Assembly: GCA_038749025.1 (NCBI GenBank)
Contig: JBCDIL010000013.1
Coordinates: 30,546 to 94,545, forward strand
Reading direction: 5' to 3'
Origin: JBCAXA01 sp038749025
Lineage (GTDB): Bacteria; Pseudomonadota; Gammaproteobacteria; Steroidobacterales; Woeseiaceae
Length of the DNA stretch: 64,000 nucleotides
A program made the translations under genes and the position numbers. The notes under the pieces were generated by a model, which saw nothing but the letters and a program-made list of their open reading frames with translations, did not search any database and had not been told where the DNA came from. This document shows positions 28,299 to 38,134 of the stretch, piece by piece. Numbering within the stretch: position 1 is the stretch's first letter; every line of letters starts with the position of its first letter.

Positions 28299-29192
28299 GT
28301 GGCGGATCAACGTTTTTTCTTAGCTTTTGCAATGACCGTTGCCCTCGCGACCGGCACCCAGGCCACAGCGTGTGATGAATCGGTTGACCCTTCCCGTATC
28401 GCCGTCGCGGGTGGATCGGTCACCGAAATTCTTTTCGCGTTGGGTGCCGGATCTTCGGTTGTTGCAGCGGATAGAACCTCGAACTACCCCGCCGAAGCTC
28501 TGGAGCTGCCTTCCGTTGGCTATGTTCGAGCGTTGTCTGCGGAGGGTGTGCTATCCCTAGAGCCAACATTGCTCATTGGTGAGGATGACATGGGCCCGCC
28601 GGAGGTCGTGGCGCAAATAGAAAGCGCAGGCGTACCAACGGTCGTCATTCCCGAGGTGCACAGCGCAATCGGGATTATCGACAAGGTACATTGTATCGGT
28701 CAGTTGGTCGGTCGCGAACAAGCCGCAACGGAGCTCGTTAACGAGACCTTACTTCCGATGATGGCAGCTATCGAGCGAGCGGCAGGCGATGCCGGTGGCG
28801 ATAAACCGCGTGGTGCTGTGTTACTCGGCCTTCGCGACGGCGCACCGTTGGGCGCTGGCTTGGACACGTCGGGCGATGGCTTGCTCAGTATGGCCGCTGC
28901 GACGAATGTCTTCGTCGGCTTTAGTGGTTGGAAGCCCGTCTCGATGGAGGCCATGATACAAGCCGACCCAGACTTCTTCGTTATACCCGAGCGGGGTGTT
29001 AACGATGCGGGCGGACTCGACGCACTCCTCGAACATCCGGCTTTGCGGTTGACGAAAGCGGCCAAAAACAAACGTGTTGTTACTATGGACGGTATGATGA
29101 TGCTCGGTTTTGGACCGCGGACCCTGGGTGCGGCCAACACGCTGGCGCTATCGCTGTACGGCGAGTCTGACGAGCACGCGTCTGGCGATTAG
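28299..29192 (+). CDS. hmuT: Hemin ABC transporter substrate-binding protein
   Basis: Periplasmic heme-binding protein of the HmuTUV importer. It has a signal peptide (to about residue 24), then RIAVAGGSVTEILFALGAG and VVAADRTSNYPAEA, the hallmark N-terminal segments of HmuT and related class III binding proteins. PSVGYVRALSAEGVLSLEP is also characteristic. It begins with GTG preceded by AAAGGA eight bases upstream, and ends two bases before hmuU. Confidence 0.92.
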   Translation: MADQRFFLAFAMTVALATGTQATACDESVDPSRIAVAGGSVTEILFALGAGSSVVAADRTSNYPAEALELPSVGYVRALSAEGVLSLEPTLLIGEDDMGPPEVVAQIESAGVPTVVIPEVHSAIGIIDKVHCIGQLVGREQAATELVNETLLPMMAAIERAAGDAGGDKPRGAVLLGLRDGAPLGAGLDTSGDGLLSMAAATNVFVGFSGWKPVSMEAMIQADPDFFVIPERGVNDAGGLDALLEHPALRLTKAAKNKRVVTMDGMMMLGFGPRTLGAANTLALSLYGESDEHASGD

Positions 29193-29194
29193 TC

Positions 29195-30244
29195 GTGAGT
29201 TTCCCGTCCGAGCGAATGCCCGGCGTGTCTGCCGTTCCCGGTACCCGTTACTCCAAGCAATGGATCGTTTTGGTGGCGCTAGCTGCCACGGCCATCGGTG
29301 TTTTCGTCGCGGCGGCGAGCCTCGGTGCTATCGCTGTTTCACCACTCGACCTTCTTAGCGAGCGAACCGGACGCGCAATGCAGCGAACGGTGCTTGTCGA
29401 GATTCGGCTGCCGCGGGTATTGCTCGCCTCGTTTGTTGGTGCGGCCTTAGCGGTCGCTGGAGCCTCGTTACAAGCGCTGTTCCGGAACCCATTGGCCGAC
29501 CCCGGCTTAATCGGTGTCTCTGGCGGGGCGGCGGTTGGTGCGATCGCAATGATCGTTTTCGGCGCGAGCGTGGCCGCCGACACACTGATGCCGTACCTGG
29601 TCCCGCTATCGGCAGTCGCCGGCGCGAGCGCAGTAACGCTGTTCTTGTACGTGTTTTCGCGACGCTACGGAAATTTCAGTGTAACGACGATGCTGTTGGT
29701 CGGGATCGCACTCAATGCACTGGCCCAGGTCGGCATCGGTGCGTTTGAGTTTCTCAGTGATGATACGCAGTTACGAACCCTTGTTTTTTGGATGATGGGG
29801 AGCTTTGGTCGTGGCACTTGGACAACGGTATTGCCGTCGGTTGCCGTTATTAGTCTGGCAGTCGCTGTGCTACTTACCGATGCGCGCCGGCTCGATATTT
29901 TGCAACTCGGCGAGAGCGATGCACGCAATCTTGGTGTCGACGTCGATGCGCTCAAAAAGCGGATCATTCTTGCCTCTGCCGCTGCGGTGGGGGCTGGTGT
30001 TGCCGTTGCTGGCATTGTCGTGTTTGTTGGATTGGTCGTACCGCACTTGGTGCGCATGCTCGGCGGTGCCCGCAACCCGTACGTCTTGCCCGGTTCGCTA
30101 CTCCTCGGCGGTGCACTGACGGCCATCGCTGATCTTGTCGCGCGCACCGTCGTACTGCCAGCCGAGCTGCCTGTTGGGCTCGTTACCAGCGCGCTGGGTG
30201 CACCGTTCTTTTTATGGTTGATCGCCCGGACGCGGCCACAATGA
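29195..30244 (+). CDS. hmuU: Hemin ABC transporter permease
   Basis: A 349-residue FecCD/BtuC-type permease with about ten transmembrane helices. Conserved family segments are EIRLPRVLLASFVGAALAV, ALFRNPLADPGLIGVSGGAA (the ATPase-contacting region follows), and GLVVPHLVRMLGG near the C-terminus. GTG start two bases after the hmuT stop. The last codon overlaps the hmuV start as ATGA. Confidence 0.93.
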   Translation: MSFPSERMPGVSAVPGTRYSKQWIVLVALAATAIGVFVAAASLGAIAVSPLDLLSERTGRAMQRTVLVEIRLPRVLLASFVGAALAVAGASLQALFRNPLADPGLIGVSGGAAVGAIAMIVFGASVAADTLMPYLVPLSAVAGASAVTLFLYVFSRRYGNFSVTTMLLVGIALNALAQVGIGAFEFLSDDTQLRTLVFWMMGSFGRGTWTTVLPSVAVISLAVAVLLTDARRLDILQLGESDARNLGVDVDALKKRIILASAAAVGAGVAVAGIVVFVGLVVPHLVRMLGGARNPYVLPGSLLLGGALTAIADLVARTVVLPAELPVGLVTSALGAPFFLWLIARTRPQ

Positions 30245-31017
30245 CACTGGCCACGCACAACGTTACCTTATCGATCGATGGCAAGGACATCGTCAGCGGC
30301 GTCGATCTTGTGATAGAGCCGGGCACGGTGACCGCACTCGTTGGGCCCAACGGTGCAGGGAAGACCTCGATACTGCGCATGCTGTCTGGCGAAACGGCGC
30401 CGTCCAGTGGATTTGTGGCGCTGGACGATTGGCCGCTCAAGGAATTCAGCTTGTTAGACCAGGCGCGTCGACGCAGCGTTATGACCCAGCATAACCACGT
30501 CGCGTTCGACTTCTCGGTTACCGATATTTTGGAGCTCGCCTGGGAGCCGTTTCGACACAAAGCGCCTTTTCCAGCCGAGCTCGCGCAGAGTCTTTGTCAG
30601 CAATGCGACATCGCCGAACTACGCGACCGCGTATTCAATACCTTATCGGGTGGTGAACGCCAGCGGGTACAGTTTGCGCGCGCGTTGCTGCAATTGCGCG
30701 GCCCGAATGACGACGATACGGGACGCTACCTAATTCTGGACGAGCCAACATCGAGTCTTGATGTGGCCCACGAGCTTGATGTGTTGAGGATGACTCGCGA
30801 CGCCGCACGCGCAGACGTAGGGGTTTGTATCGTCATTCACGATCTTAATTTGGCAGCGCGGTTTTGTGATCGTATCGTCCTATTGGAACAAGGCCGGGTG
30901 ATCGCTGGCGGTTCGCCGAATGAGTGCTTGACGTCGGCGCGATTGACATCGCTGTACAACACCCCTATTCAAGTCGAATGGCATACCGCGCTTGATCGTA
31001 TGGTTATCCATTCATAA
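30241..31017 (+). CDS. hmuV: Hemin ABC transporter ATP-binding protein
   Basis: A 258-residue ABC ATPase powering heme import. The Walker A motif is GPNGAGKTS, the Q-loop is in MTQHNHVAF, the signature is LSGGERQR, Walker B is YLILDEPTS and the switch histidine is in VIHDLN. I set the start at the ATG at 30241 that overlaps the hmuU stop (ATGA), since the first nine codons of the longer frame lie within hmuU. It is followed 15 bases later by the IsdG-type gene. Confidence 0.93.
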   Translation: MTLATHNVTLSIDGKDIVSGVDLVIEPGTVTALVGPNGAGKTSILRMLSGETAPSSGFVALDDWPLKEFSLLDQARRRSVMTQHNHVAFDFSVTDILELAWEPFRHKAPFPAELAQSLCQQCDIAELRDRVFNTLSGGERQRVQFARALLQLRGPNDDDTGRYLILDEPTSSLDVAHELDVLRMTRDAARADVGVCIVIHDLNLAARFCDRIVLLEQGRVIAGGSPNECLTSARLTSLYNTPIQVEWHTALDRMVIHS

Positions 31018-31032
31018 CGCACGGAGAGATCG

Positions 31033-31335
31033 ATGTTTGTTGCAATGAACCGTTTCCAAATAGCACGCGGGAAGGAAGAGGGTTTCGAGACCGTTTGGCG
31101 CGAGCGGGACTCGTATCTTTCCGAGGTGCCAGGCTTTAAGACGTTTAACCTTCTCAAAGGTGCGAGTAACGACGAGTACACACTGTACGCATCGCATTCG
31201 GTCTGGGAGTCTCGTGATGCGTTCGTCGCCTGGACCGAGTCCGAGAGTTTCGTGAAGGCCCATAAGCAGCGAAGCGCGCCGCAAGGCACCTACCTAGGGC
31301 ATCCCGAGCTCGAGACGTTTGAGTCGGTTCTTTAA
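31033..31335 (+). CDS. IsdG-type heme-degrading monooxygenase
   Basis: A 100-residue antibiotic-biosynthesis-monooxygenase (ABM) fold protein that probably opens imported heme to release iron. The IsdG catalytic residues are all in place: Asn6 (AMNRF), Trp67 (VAWTES) and His77 (KAHKQ), aligning with Asn7/Trp67/His77 of IsdG. The central VPGFKTFNLL segment is also typical. It closes the heme operon after hmuV, where many gammaproteobacteria instead carry hmuS. The cleavage products (staphylobilin, mycobilin or biliverdin types) cannot be predicted from sequence. Confidence 0.88.
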   Translation: MFVAMNRFQIARGKEEGFETVWRERDSYLSEVPGFKTFNLLKGASNDEYTLYASHSVWESRDAFVAWTESESFVKAHKQRSAPQGTYLGHPELETFESVL

Positions 31336-31342
31336 GCCTGTT

Positions 31343-31381
31343 AAAAAAACCGCGCGCGACCAACAGGTCGCGCGCGGTTTT
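31343..31381. terminator. Bidirectional rho-independent terminator
   Basis: A perfect 16-base-pair stem AAAACCGCGCGCGACC with the loop AACA, ending in TTTT on the plus strand and seven T on the minus strand. It lies 8 bases after the heme-oxygenase stop and also serves the convergent Asp-box gene ending at 31408. Confidence 0.92.
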
Positions 31382-31407
31382 AGGTAGCCAGTCTCTAGCC
31401 GTTGGCG

Positions 31408-34400
31408 CTAGTTCGCTTGCCAGCTGGGCAGACGGCCAGGCGTGTAAGGCATTTGCAAACCTTCCAGCCGCTGTTCGAGTGCCGACAGATCGGCATCGAG
31501 TTGCCGTATTGTCGCAAGCGCTGCAGCAAATTGTTCAGCCGCGATAGCGTACGAGTTCCGGTACATCTGTGGAATGTCGCTACGTGTGCCGAGCAACCAT
31601 GCATAGACAAGTGCCGAGCGGGTCGCAATCGACCATGGCGCCGATTCGTTGCGCGACGTGATGGTCGTGTCACCCGTTAGCCGCTGATTGACATCGGCGA
31701 GCGCCGCAGCGATTCGACGCACCTCACTCGCGTCGGCTTCACTGGCGGTCGGCGTTCTCGAGATGCCGACTTTCAGGTGGTCGATGCGCGAGCTCATTTC
31801 TCCGCTGTATTGAACAGTGCCTTGCACGGCGCGGTAGAGTTCGCCCGTCTCACGTTGGAAAGCGAGCACCGCGTCCGGGCGACCGCTAATTTCGGGGCTG
31901 AGCGGTAGCGATTTCAGTCGGAACGTTTGCGGCTCGGTCAATTCGGTCAACACACCCAGTTGGCGCTTTGCTAGCGTCACCGTGTAGTTGCCCGGTGTTG
32001 CTAACGGTCCAATCGGTGGCGACGCCCAATACGGCAGAAAATCGGGCGGCGTTAAGTCAATAGGATCAGTTGCCGACCAACGCATGTCCCAGGCGGTGCG
32101 ATGCAGTCCTGCACTGGTTGAGCCGCTGACTTGGCGCACAACCTGACCTTCGCTGTCGCGAATAATCAGTACCACTGACGGCGCTTCTTCGCGGTCTTCG
32201 GCGCGCAGCGCCTCCCACGACGGATACGGCGTATCGTCGCCGGCGTCTTCCAACTCAATTTCGCGGCTGCGGCGCCGCTTCTTCAGTGTCTCGAGCGAGT
32301 CACCGAGGTGATAGGTGAAGACAACGCCATAGGGTGGGTTCGGCGCCGTGAAGAAGGCCTCACCCATCGAGCCCTTCTCGCGGCCGTCCCAAATGTCGCC
32401 TTCGACGTACAGCCAACTATCTTTGACCGGGAATACATGAGCCGGTTTGTCAGCGATGCTAGCAGGCGCTGTTCGTAGCGGCGTGTAGTCGTCGAGGATA
32501 TAGATGCCGCGACCGAACGTGCCGACGACGAGGTCGTTCTCACGCCGTTGGATTTCTAGGTCGCGCACGGCGATGGTCGGGAAGTTGTTTTTCATCGCAT
32601 GCCACGACTGACCGCCGTCTTGCGTGACGAACAAACCAAACTCCGTACCGACGAACAACAAGCTCGGGTCAACGTGGTCCTCGGCAATGGTGTGAGCCGA
32701 GCCGCGCACGGGTAAATCTCCAGTAATCGATGTCCAGGTACGGCCGCGGTCACTGGTTCTTAGAACGTACGGTTTGTAGTCACCCCGTTTGTGGTTGTCG
32801 ATGATGGCGTAGGCGACATCGGCGTCATGAACCGACGCGATAATGTCTTCCACTAACGACATATCCGGCACGCCACGAAAACGCCGTACGCTGCGCCAGT
32901 TCTCGCCACCGTCCTCGGTCACACTGATGACGCCATCATCGGTACCGGCGTAAATTAAGCCAGGCTCCACGGGGCTTTCACTAAGACCGATAATGCTGCC
33001 GTAGCGTGATGTCGAGTCGTTCTTGGCAATCGAATCGACGCTCCAGACACGGTCCATAACCGGTAGGGTATTGCGATCGAGCTGCCGGGTGAGGTCCGGG
33101 CTGATAGCGCGCCAGGAATTGCCGCGATCATCCGACTGGAATACTTTCTCGGCTGCGTAGTAAATCGTCGTGCGGTTATGAGGGCTAATGAGTAGTGGCG
33201 TATTCCAATTCCACTTGTAGCTCGTTTCTTCACCGGCCGGGTGGGGCGCTAAGAAGATACGTTCTTGGGTCCGGCGATCGTAGCGGGCTAAACCGCCGTA
33301 CTGGTATTGCGCGTAAACGATGTTCGGATCTTCTGGATCGATCTGCGGTTTGTAGCCGTCACCGCCCAAAACAAACGTCCAATCGGAATTGGTAATGCCG
33401 TGAATGGTCGATGTTCGCGATGGTGCGCACAGCGAGTTGTTGTCCTGAGTGCCGCCGCAAACGTTATAAAACGGCTCGGCGTTATCCGGCTGAATCCGAT
33501 AGAACTGTGCGATTGATAGGTTACGGACATGGCGCCAGGTGTTGCCACGGTCGTAGCTTTCGTAGATGCCGCCGTCGCCACCGATAATGATATGGGCCGT
33601 ATTGGCGGGGTCGATCCATAGCGCATGATCATCCACGTGGCGCCAATCGAGGCCGAGCTGACTCCAGCTCTTGCCGGCGTCTTCCGACATCATCGTGAAC
33701 GTATTGAGTGCGTAAACCCGATCGGCGTTTTTCGGATCGACAACCAACTCGTTGTAGTACTGCGGGCTGGTGGTCATGTAGCTCGACTGCTTCGACCACG
33801 AGTCGCCAAAGTTATTTGAGACATAGACGCCTTGCTCATCCGGCTGCGCCTCAATGATCGCGTAGATACGCTTCGGCATCGACGGCGCGCCGGCAAGACC
33901 GATACGGCCCATGTGGTCAGTCGGCAAACCGCTCGAAATCTCCGTCCAGGTTTGGCCGCCGTCGGTGGACTTATGAATACCGCTGCCAGGACCACCATTA
34001 ATCAGCGTCCAGACATGACGCCGGCGTTGGTAGCTCGATGCAACAATGATGTCGCTGTCGTTCGGGTCGACAATGAACTCATTGATCCCGGTGTGTTCAT
34101 CGACCTCGAGAATGCGCTGCCAATTGGTACCGCCATCGAAGCTCTCGTACAAACCACGGTCACCGCCAGCGGACCATAACGGCCCTTGCGCGGCGACCCG
34201 CACATGATCGCCATCGTTCGGATCGATCCAAATTTGGCTGATATGACCCGAGTCGCCGAGGCCAACGTTAGTCCAGCTTTTGCCGCCGTCGGTCGACTTG
34301 TACACCCCATCGCCGTAAGCGACGCTGCGTTGCGCGTTGTTCTCGCCACTGCCAACCCAAACAACCGCCGGGTTTGATGGATCGAGCTCTATAACGCCAA

Positions 34401-34665
34401 TCGAGTACGAGGCTTCATTCTCGAATAGCGCCGTCCACGAAATGCCGTTATTGGTCGTCTTCCATAAATTGCCTGACGCTGTTGCCGCGTAATACTCGTG
34501 GGAGTGCCCGGGCACAAACGCGAAGTCAGAAATCCGTCCCGACGTTATAGCCGGGCCGATGTGGCGGAGCGCGAGCCCCGCCATTGGATTGTCGTCATCC
34601 GCGCGACCGTCAGCGGCGATGAGTAACGCCGATACCGACGCAAAAAGAACAAGTAATCGTGTCAT
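31408..34665 (-). CDS. Secreted sortilin-like Asp-box (BNR) repeat protein, copy 1
   Basis: A 1085-residue exported protein with a signal peptide (MTRLLVLFASVSALLIAA). About a dozen Asp-box repeats of the S/T-x-D-x-G-x-T/S-W type are visible, for example KSTDGGKSWTNV, KSTDGGQTWTEI and QSDDRGNSWRAI, forming one or two seven- to ten-bladed VPS10/sialidase-like propellers up to about residue 740. The C-terminal 300 residues are a beta-rich region plus a helical tail. It is 30 bases downstream of a related 1100-residue gene. GAAGGA precedes the ATG. Such proteins are often annotated as glycosyl hydrolases, but I see no sialidase catalytic residues; function is unknown. Confidence 0.85.
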   Translation of the reverse strand: MTRLLVLFASVSALLIAADGRADDDNPMAGLALRHIGPAITSGRISDFAFVPGHSHEYYAATASGNLWKTTNNGISWTALFENEASYSIGVIELDPSNPAVVWVGSGENNAQRSVAYGDGVYKSTDGGKSWTNVGLGDSGHISQIWIDPNDGDHVRVAAQGPLWSAGGDRGLYESFDGGTNWQRILEVDEHTGINEFIVDPNDSDIIVASSYQRRRHVWTLINGGPGSGIHKSTDGGQTWTEISSGLPTDHMGRIGLAGAPSMPKRIYAIIEAQPDEQGVYVSNNFGDSWSKQSSYMTTSPQYYNELVVDPKNADRVYALNTFTMMSEDAGKSWSQLGLDWRHVDDHALWIDPANTAHIIIGGDGGIYESYDRGNTWRHVRNLSIAQFYRIQPDNAEPFYNVCGGTQDNNSLCAPSRTSTIHGITNSDWTFVLGGDGYKPQIDPEDPNIVYAQYQYGGLARYDRRTQERIFLAPHPAGEETSYKWNWNTPLLISPHNRTTIYYAAEKVFQSDDRGNSWRAISPDLTRQLDRNTLPVMDRVWSVDSIAKNDSTSRYGSIIGLSESPVEPGLIYAGTDDGVISVTEDGGENWRSVRRFRGVPDMSLVEDIIASVHDADVAYAIIDNHKRGDYKPYVLRTSDRGRTWTSITGDLPVRGSAHTIAEDHVDPSLLFVGTEFGLFVTQDGGQSWHAMKNNFPTIAVRDLEIQRRENDLVVGTFGRGIYILDDYTPLRTAPASIADKPAHVFPVKDSWLYVEGDIWDGREKGSMGEAFFTAPNPPYGVVFTYHLGDSLETLKKRRRSREIELEDAGDDTPYPSWEALRAEDREEAPSVVLIIRDSEGQVVRQVSGSTSAGLHRTAWDMRWSATDPIDLTPPDFLPYWASPPIGPLATPGNYTVTLAKRQLGVLTELTEPQTFRLKSLPLSPEISGRPDAVLAFQRETGELYRAVQGTVQYSGEMSSRIDHLKVGISRTPTASEADASEVRRIAAALADVNQRLTGDTTITSRNESAPWSIATRSALVYAWLLGTRSDIPQMYRNSYAIAAEQFAAALATIRQLDADLSALEQRLEGLQMPYTPGRLPSWQAN

Positions 34666-34695
34666 CGAATGGTTTCCTTCGTGTCCTTCGCAGCG

Positions 34696-37600
34696 CTACG
34701 GATTCGGGGCCAGTAGGCCACGTCCTGGCGTCCAAGCGACACCCGCTGAATCCATCGCGGTCTTCAACGCGGCGTAATCGCGGTCGATCAGCTCGCGCAG
34801 TTGGCCAAGCAGCCCTTGATATTGCGACGTCGCGATCCGGAGCGACTCTCGTTGCGCCGGCGTCGGACCATACGCATTCGAGTTTGGCGCGAACGTGGCG
34901 TGCCAGAGTCGGTCCGCGACACTCATCGGCGCCGATTCGTTGAAGATCGAGCGACGCTCCTCACCGCCGAGCTGGTCATTGACCAACGCCAGTTCGCGAT
35001 GAATACGCAGTGCCTCGCTGTATAACGAGTCGGCCGTATTGGCATTCGCGAGTGCTTGTTTCACCAATTCAAGCTCAGCCATTACGCCGGCGACGGCGGA
35101 GTAGGTGCCATCCGCTGCCCGCGACAACTCACTGGCTTGCTGCTCAAATTGAACCCGCGCTTCCTGGCTAGAGCCTGGCAGCGTCGGTTCGCGAATCGAT
35201 ACGACATCGAACGACTGAGCCGCACCGACAGCCTCGGCCACGCCGATAACCCGCCGTTTCAGTTGCGCGCTGTAGCGGCCGGGTGAGACCAGAACGCCCA
35301 GTACATCGCCCGGTTCGCGTTCTTGGCCGGCTTGCCACGCATCGATGGCGGGGTAGCGCAGGTCCCAAGCCACGCGATTAAAGCCGCCGCTCGCCGGTGC
35401 ATCGATGTTGCGAATGACGTTGCCACTGGAGTCGCTAATGGTAATCACCATCGACGGTGCGTCTTCTAAGTCTTCAGCTCGAAGAGCATCCCAATCTGGG
35501 AAGACTACGTTGTCGTTCTCATCGGCGAGCTCTTTATCGCGCTCTTGGCGTGCCTCACGCGTCGATGAGATGCCTTCCGGCAGGTAATACGTCATGACGG
35601 CACCGAACGGCGGGTTTTCGGCAACGTAGTACGCGTCCCCTTGCGACGACGTACAGCCGTTGCTCGAGCAGCCTAAGGACCGGCGTGGGACGTACCATGG
35701 GGTTTTACGAACGGGGAACAACGTGGTCTCACCGGCCAGTTGCTCTGCCGTCACGTTGCGTAGTGCCGAGTAATCGTCAAGCACGTAGAAACTGCGGCCA
35801 AAGGTTGCGCCGACCAGATCGTTCTCACGTTTTTGGATCGCGAGGTCGCGGAACGGTATGTTCGGTGCACCGCCTGAGAGCTTCGTCCAATTGCGACCGC
35901 CATCGACGGTAAAAAAGACACCGAATTCGGAGCCGACAAACAGCAGTTCAGGTTTAACGTGGTCTTGGACCACGCGCCACAGAATATGCCGCTCCGGCAG
36001 ATTGTTCGATATCGAGCGCCAGCTGCGGCCGCGGTTTTCACTCTTCAAGATATACGGTGAGAAGTCGCCGCCTTTGTGGTCATCAACAACGACATAGACG
36101 GTGTCGGGGTCGTGCAAGTCGGCTTTGATGTCGTTGACAAAAAAGCGACTCGGTACGCCCGGCAGACGATCGATACGGCGCCACGTCTCGCCACCATCTT
36201 CCGTGACTTGGATCAAGCCATCGTCGGTACCGGCGTAGATGAGCCCCTGTACCAGTGGCGATTCGCTGATGTTGACGATCGTGTTGAAGCGCGACATTGC
36301 GTACAAGTCCCAAGACGACTCGTAGCCCCAGGTGCGGCCCATCAACGGTTGCCGTACGCGGTTTTCGTTGCGCGTTAAGTCGCCGGAAATCGCTCGCCAC
36401 GAGTCGCCACGGTCATCGGAGCGCCAGATGCGTTGGCTCGCGAAATAAAGCGTCTGCGAGTCGTGTGGGCTGATCAGAATCGGCGCGTCCCAGTTGAAAC
36501 GCTCCGACGGCTCGCCTTCGGCGGCTTGCGGACGAATGTAGACCTGCTCACCGGTCGCTTTGTCATAGCGAACCAAATTGCCCTGCTGCCACTCGGCATA
36601 AATAATGTTGGGGTTATCGGGGTCGGCCGCCGATTGGTGGCCGTCGCCGAACAGCGTGATGAACCAGTCGCTGTTTTCAATGCCATGCGCGTCCATCGTG
36701 CGCGACGGACCGCCGTGGCTGTTGTTGTCTTGCGTGCCGCCGTAGATGTTGTAGAACGGTTCCGCGTAATCGACCGACACTTTGTAGTACTGCGTGATCG
36801 GCATGTTCGCGGCAAATCGCCACGTTTCGCCAAGGTCAAATGACTCGTACAAACCGCCGTCCGTACCGACGAGCAAATAGTCTGGGTCTTCCGGATCGAA
36901 CGCCATCGCGTGGTGGTCGCTGTGCTTCGATTCGTGCGACAGGTTTTCGAAGTTCTCGCCGCCGTCGTTGGTTACGTGCATCTGCACGTCCATTTGGTAC
37001 ACCCGATCAAACTGGTGTGGACTGGCGAAGATCTCGTTGTAGTAGTGCGGGCCAGTACCGCCGGAGATGTACTCGTTACGCTTCTCCCAGGTATCGCCAC
37101 CGTCGCTCGAGCGGAAAAAACCGCCGGTCCGGTTAGCGAGTTCGATCGTTGCGTACAAGACGTCCGGATTCTGCGGTGAGATGGCGATTCCGGTCTTGCC
37201 GAGGTTCTCACTGGGTAAGCCGCTCGCGAGCCGACGCCAGGTCGCGCCGCCGTCGGTTGATTTGTGAATACCGGTTCCCGGGCCGCCATCCATTAGGACG
37301 GCGACGTTGCGAAAGCGCTGCCACGAGACGGCATACAGGACATCAGGGTCGCGTGGGTCGAAATGGACCTCGCTAACGCCGGTGTAGGCATCGTCGCTTT
37401 CATCATTGCCAAGCCCATCGCCAAGGATTTTGTCCCAGGTTTCGCCGCCGTCGGTCGTCTTGTACAAGCCGCGCTCACCGCCGCCTGACCACAGCGGGCC
37501 TTGTGCAGCGACGTAAACAACGTTCGAATCGCGCGGATCGACCCGGATCATGCCGATGTGCTCAGAGTCCTCAAGGCCGAGGTTCTCCCAACTCGTGCCG

Positions 37601-38019
37601 CCGTCGCGGCTGCGGTAAACACCGGCGCCGTAACCGACGTGGCGGCCACTGACATTCTCGCCAGTGCCGACCCAGAGGGTGCTTGAATCATTCGGGTCGA
37701 CGGTGATGCAGCCGATCGAGTAGGCATCTTCGTTATCGAAGATCGTCGTCCACGTTGTACCGGCGTTGTCGGTCTTCCAGATGCCGCCTGAACCGACGCC
37801 GACGTACCAGGTGCTCTGGTCATTCGGGTCGATGGCAATATCGGCGATACGGCCGGCCATCAAGGCGGGGCCAACGCTGCGCCATTCCATACCTTGGAAG
37901 GTCGCTTCGTTAAAACCAGGTTCCGATTCGGCATCGTCCTGAGCGGTCGCGAGCGGGGCTCCGATCGGCAAGACGAACGTCAGCAGGGCTACGGCAAGCA
38001 GCCAGCGGGTAGGCATCAT
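34696..38019 (-). CDS. Secreted sortilin-like Asp-box (BNR) repeat protein, copy 2
   Basis: A 1107-residue paralogue of the next gene, first in the two-gene unit. The signal peptide ends near ATA-QDD. About eleven Asp-boxes are seen (KTDNAGTTWTTI, RSRDGGTSWENL, KTTDGGETWDKI, VTEDGGETWRRI and others). The order of conserved segments (YYNE, YGGTQDNNS, WDAPILISPHDSQT) matches the other copy throughout, and both end in a TPGR tail motif. Two cysteines around CSSNGC, absent from the partner, may form a disulfide. AAAGG precedes the ATG at 38019, and a TATAAA-like element lies just upstream. Probably periplasmic or surface protein with binding or peptidase-associated role; substrate unknown. Confidence 0.85.
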   Translation of the reverse strand: MMPTRWLLAVALLTFVLPIGAPLATAQDDAESEPGFNEATFQGMEWRSVGPALMAGRIADIAIDPNDQSTWYVGVGSGGIWKTDNAGTTWTTIFDNEDAYSIGCITVDPNDSSTLWVGTGENVSGRHVGYGAGVYRSRDGGTSWENLGLEDSEHIGMIRVDPRDSNVVYVAAQGPLWSGGGERGLYKTTDGGETWDKILGDGLGNDESDDAYTGVSEVHFDPRDPDVLYAVSWQRFRNVAVLMDGGPGTGIHKSTDGGATWRRLASGLPSENLGKTGIAISPQNPDVLYATIELANRTGGFFRSSDGGDTWEKRNEYISGGTGPHYYNEIFASPHQFDRVYQMDVQMHVTNDGGENFENLSHESKHSDHHAMAFDPEDPDYLLVGTDGGLYESFDLGETWRFAANMPITQYYKVSVDYAEPFYNIYGGTQDNNSHGGPSRTMDAHGIENSDWFITLFGDGHQSAADPDNPNIIYAEWQQGNLVRYDKATGEQVYIRPQAAEGEPSERFNWDAPILISPHDSQTLYFASQRIWRSDDRGDSWRAISGDLTRNENRVRQPLMGRTWGYESSWDLYAMSRFNTIVNISESPLVQGLIYAGTDDGLIQVTEDGGETWRRIDRLPGVPSRFFVNDIKADLHDPDTVYVVVDDHKGGDFSPYILKSENRGRSWRSISNNLPERHILWRVVQDHVKPELLFVGSEFGVFFTVDGGRNWTKLSGGAPNIPFRDLAIQKRENDLVGATFGRSFYVLDDYSALRNVTAEQLAGETTLFPVRKTPWYVPRRSLGCSSNGCTSSQGDAYYVAENPPFGAVMTYYLPEGISSTREARQERDKELADENDNVVFPDWDALRAEDLEDAPSMVITISDSSGNVIRNIDAPASGGFNRVAWDLRYPAIDAWQAGQEREPGDVLGVLVSPGRYSAQLKRRVIGVAEAVGAAQSFDVVSIREPTLPGSSQEARVQFEQQASELSRAADGTYSAVAGVMAELELVKQALANANTADSLYSEALRIHRELALVNDQLGGEERRSIFNESAPMSVADRLWHATFAPNSNAYGPTPAQRESLRIATSQYQGLLGQLRELIDRDYAALKTAMDSAGVAWTPGRGLLAPNP

Positions 38020-38134
38020 GGGCACACCTTTATAATTTGACGTGATTTGTGTGAGCGCGGTGGCGCGCTGGTGGCCGTAGTTTAGCTCGGATCGCGCTGC
38101 GATTGGCGCTTGAAGCGCCGTCGCTCGCCGCCGT

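Noticed and set aside
31408..38019. One giant protein split by a frameshift
   Set aside because: Each half has its own signal peptide, ribosome site and full set of Asp-boxes, so they are two genes, not one broken gene.
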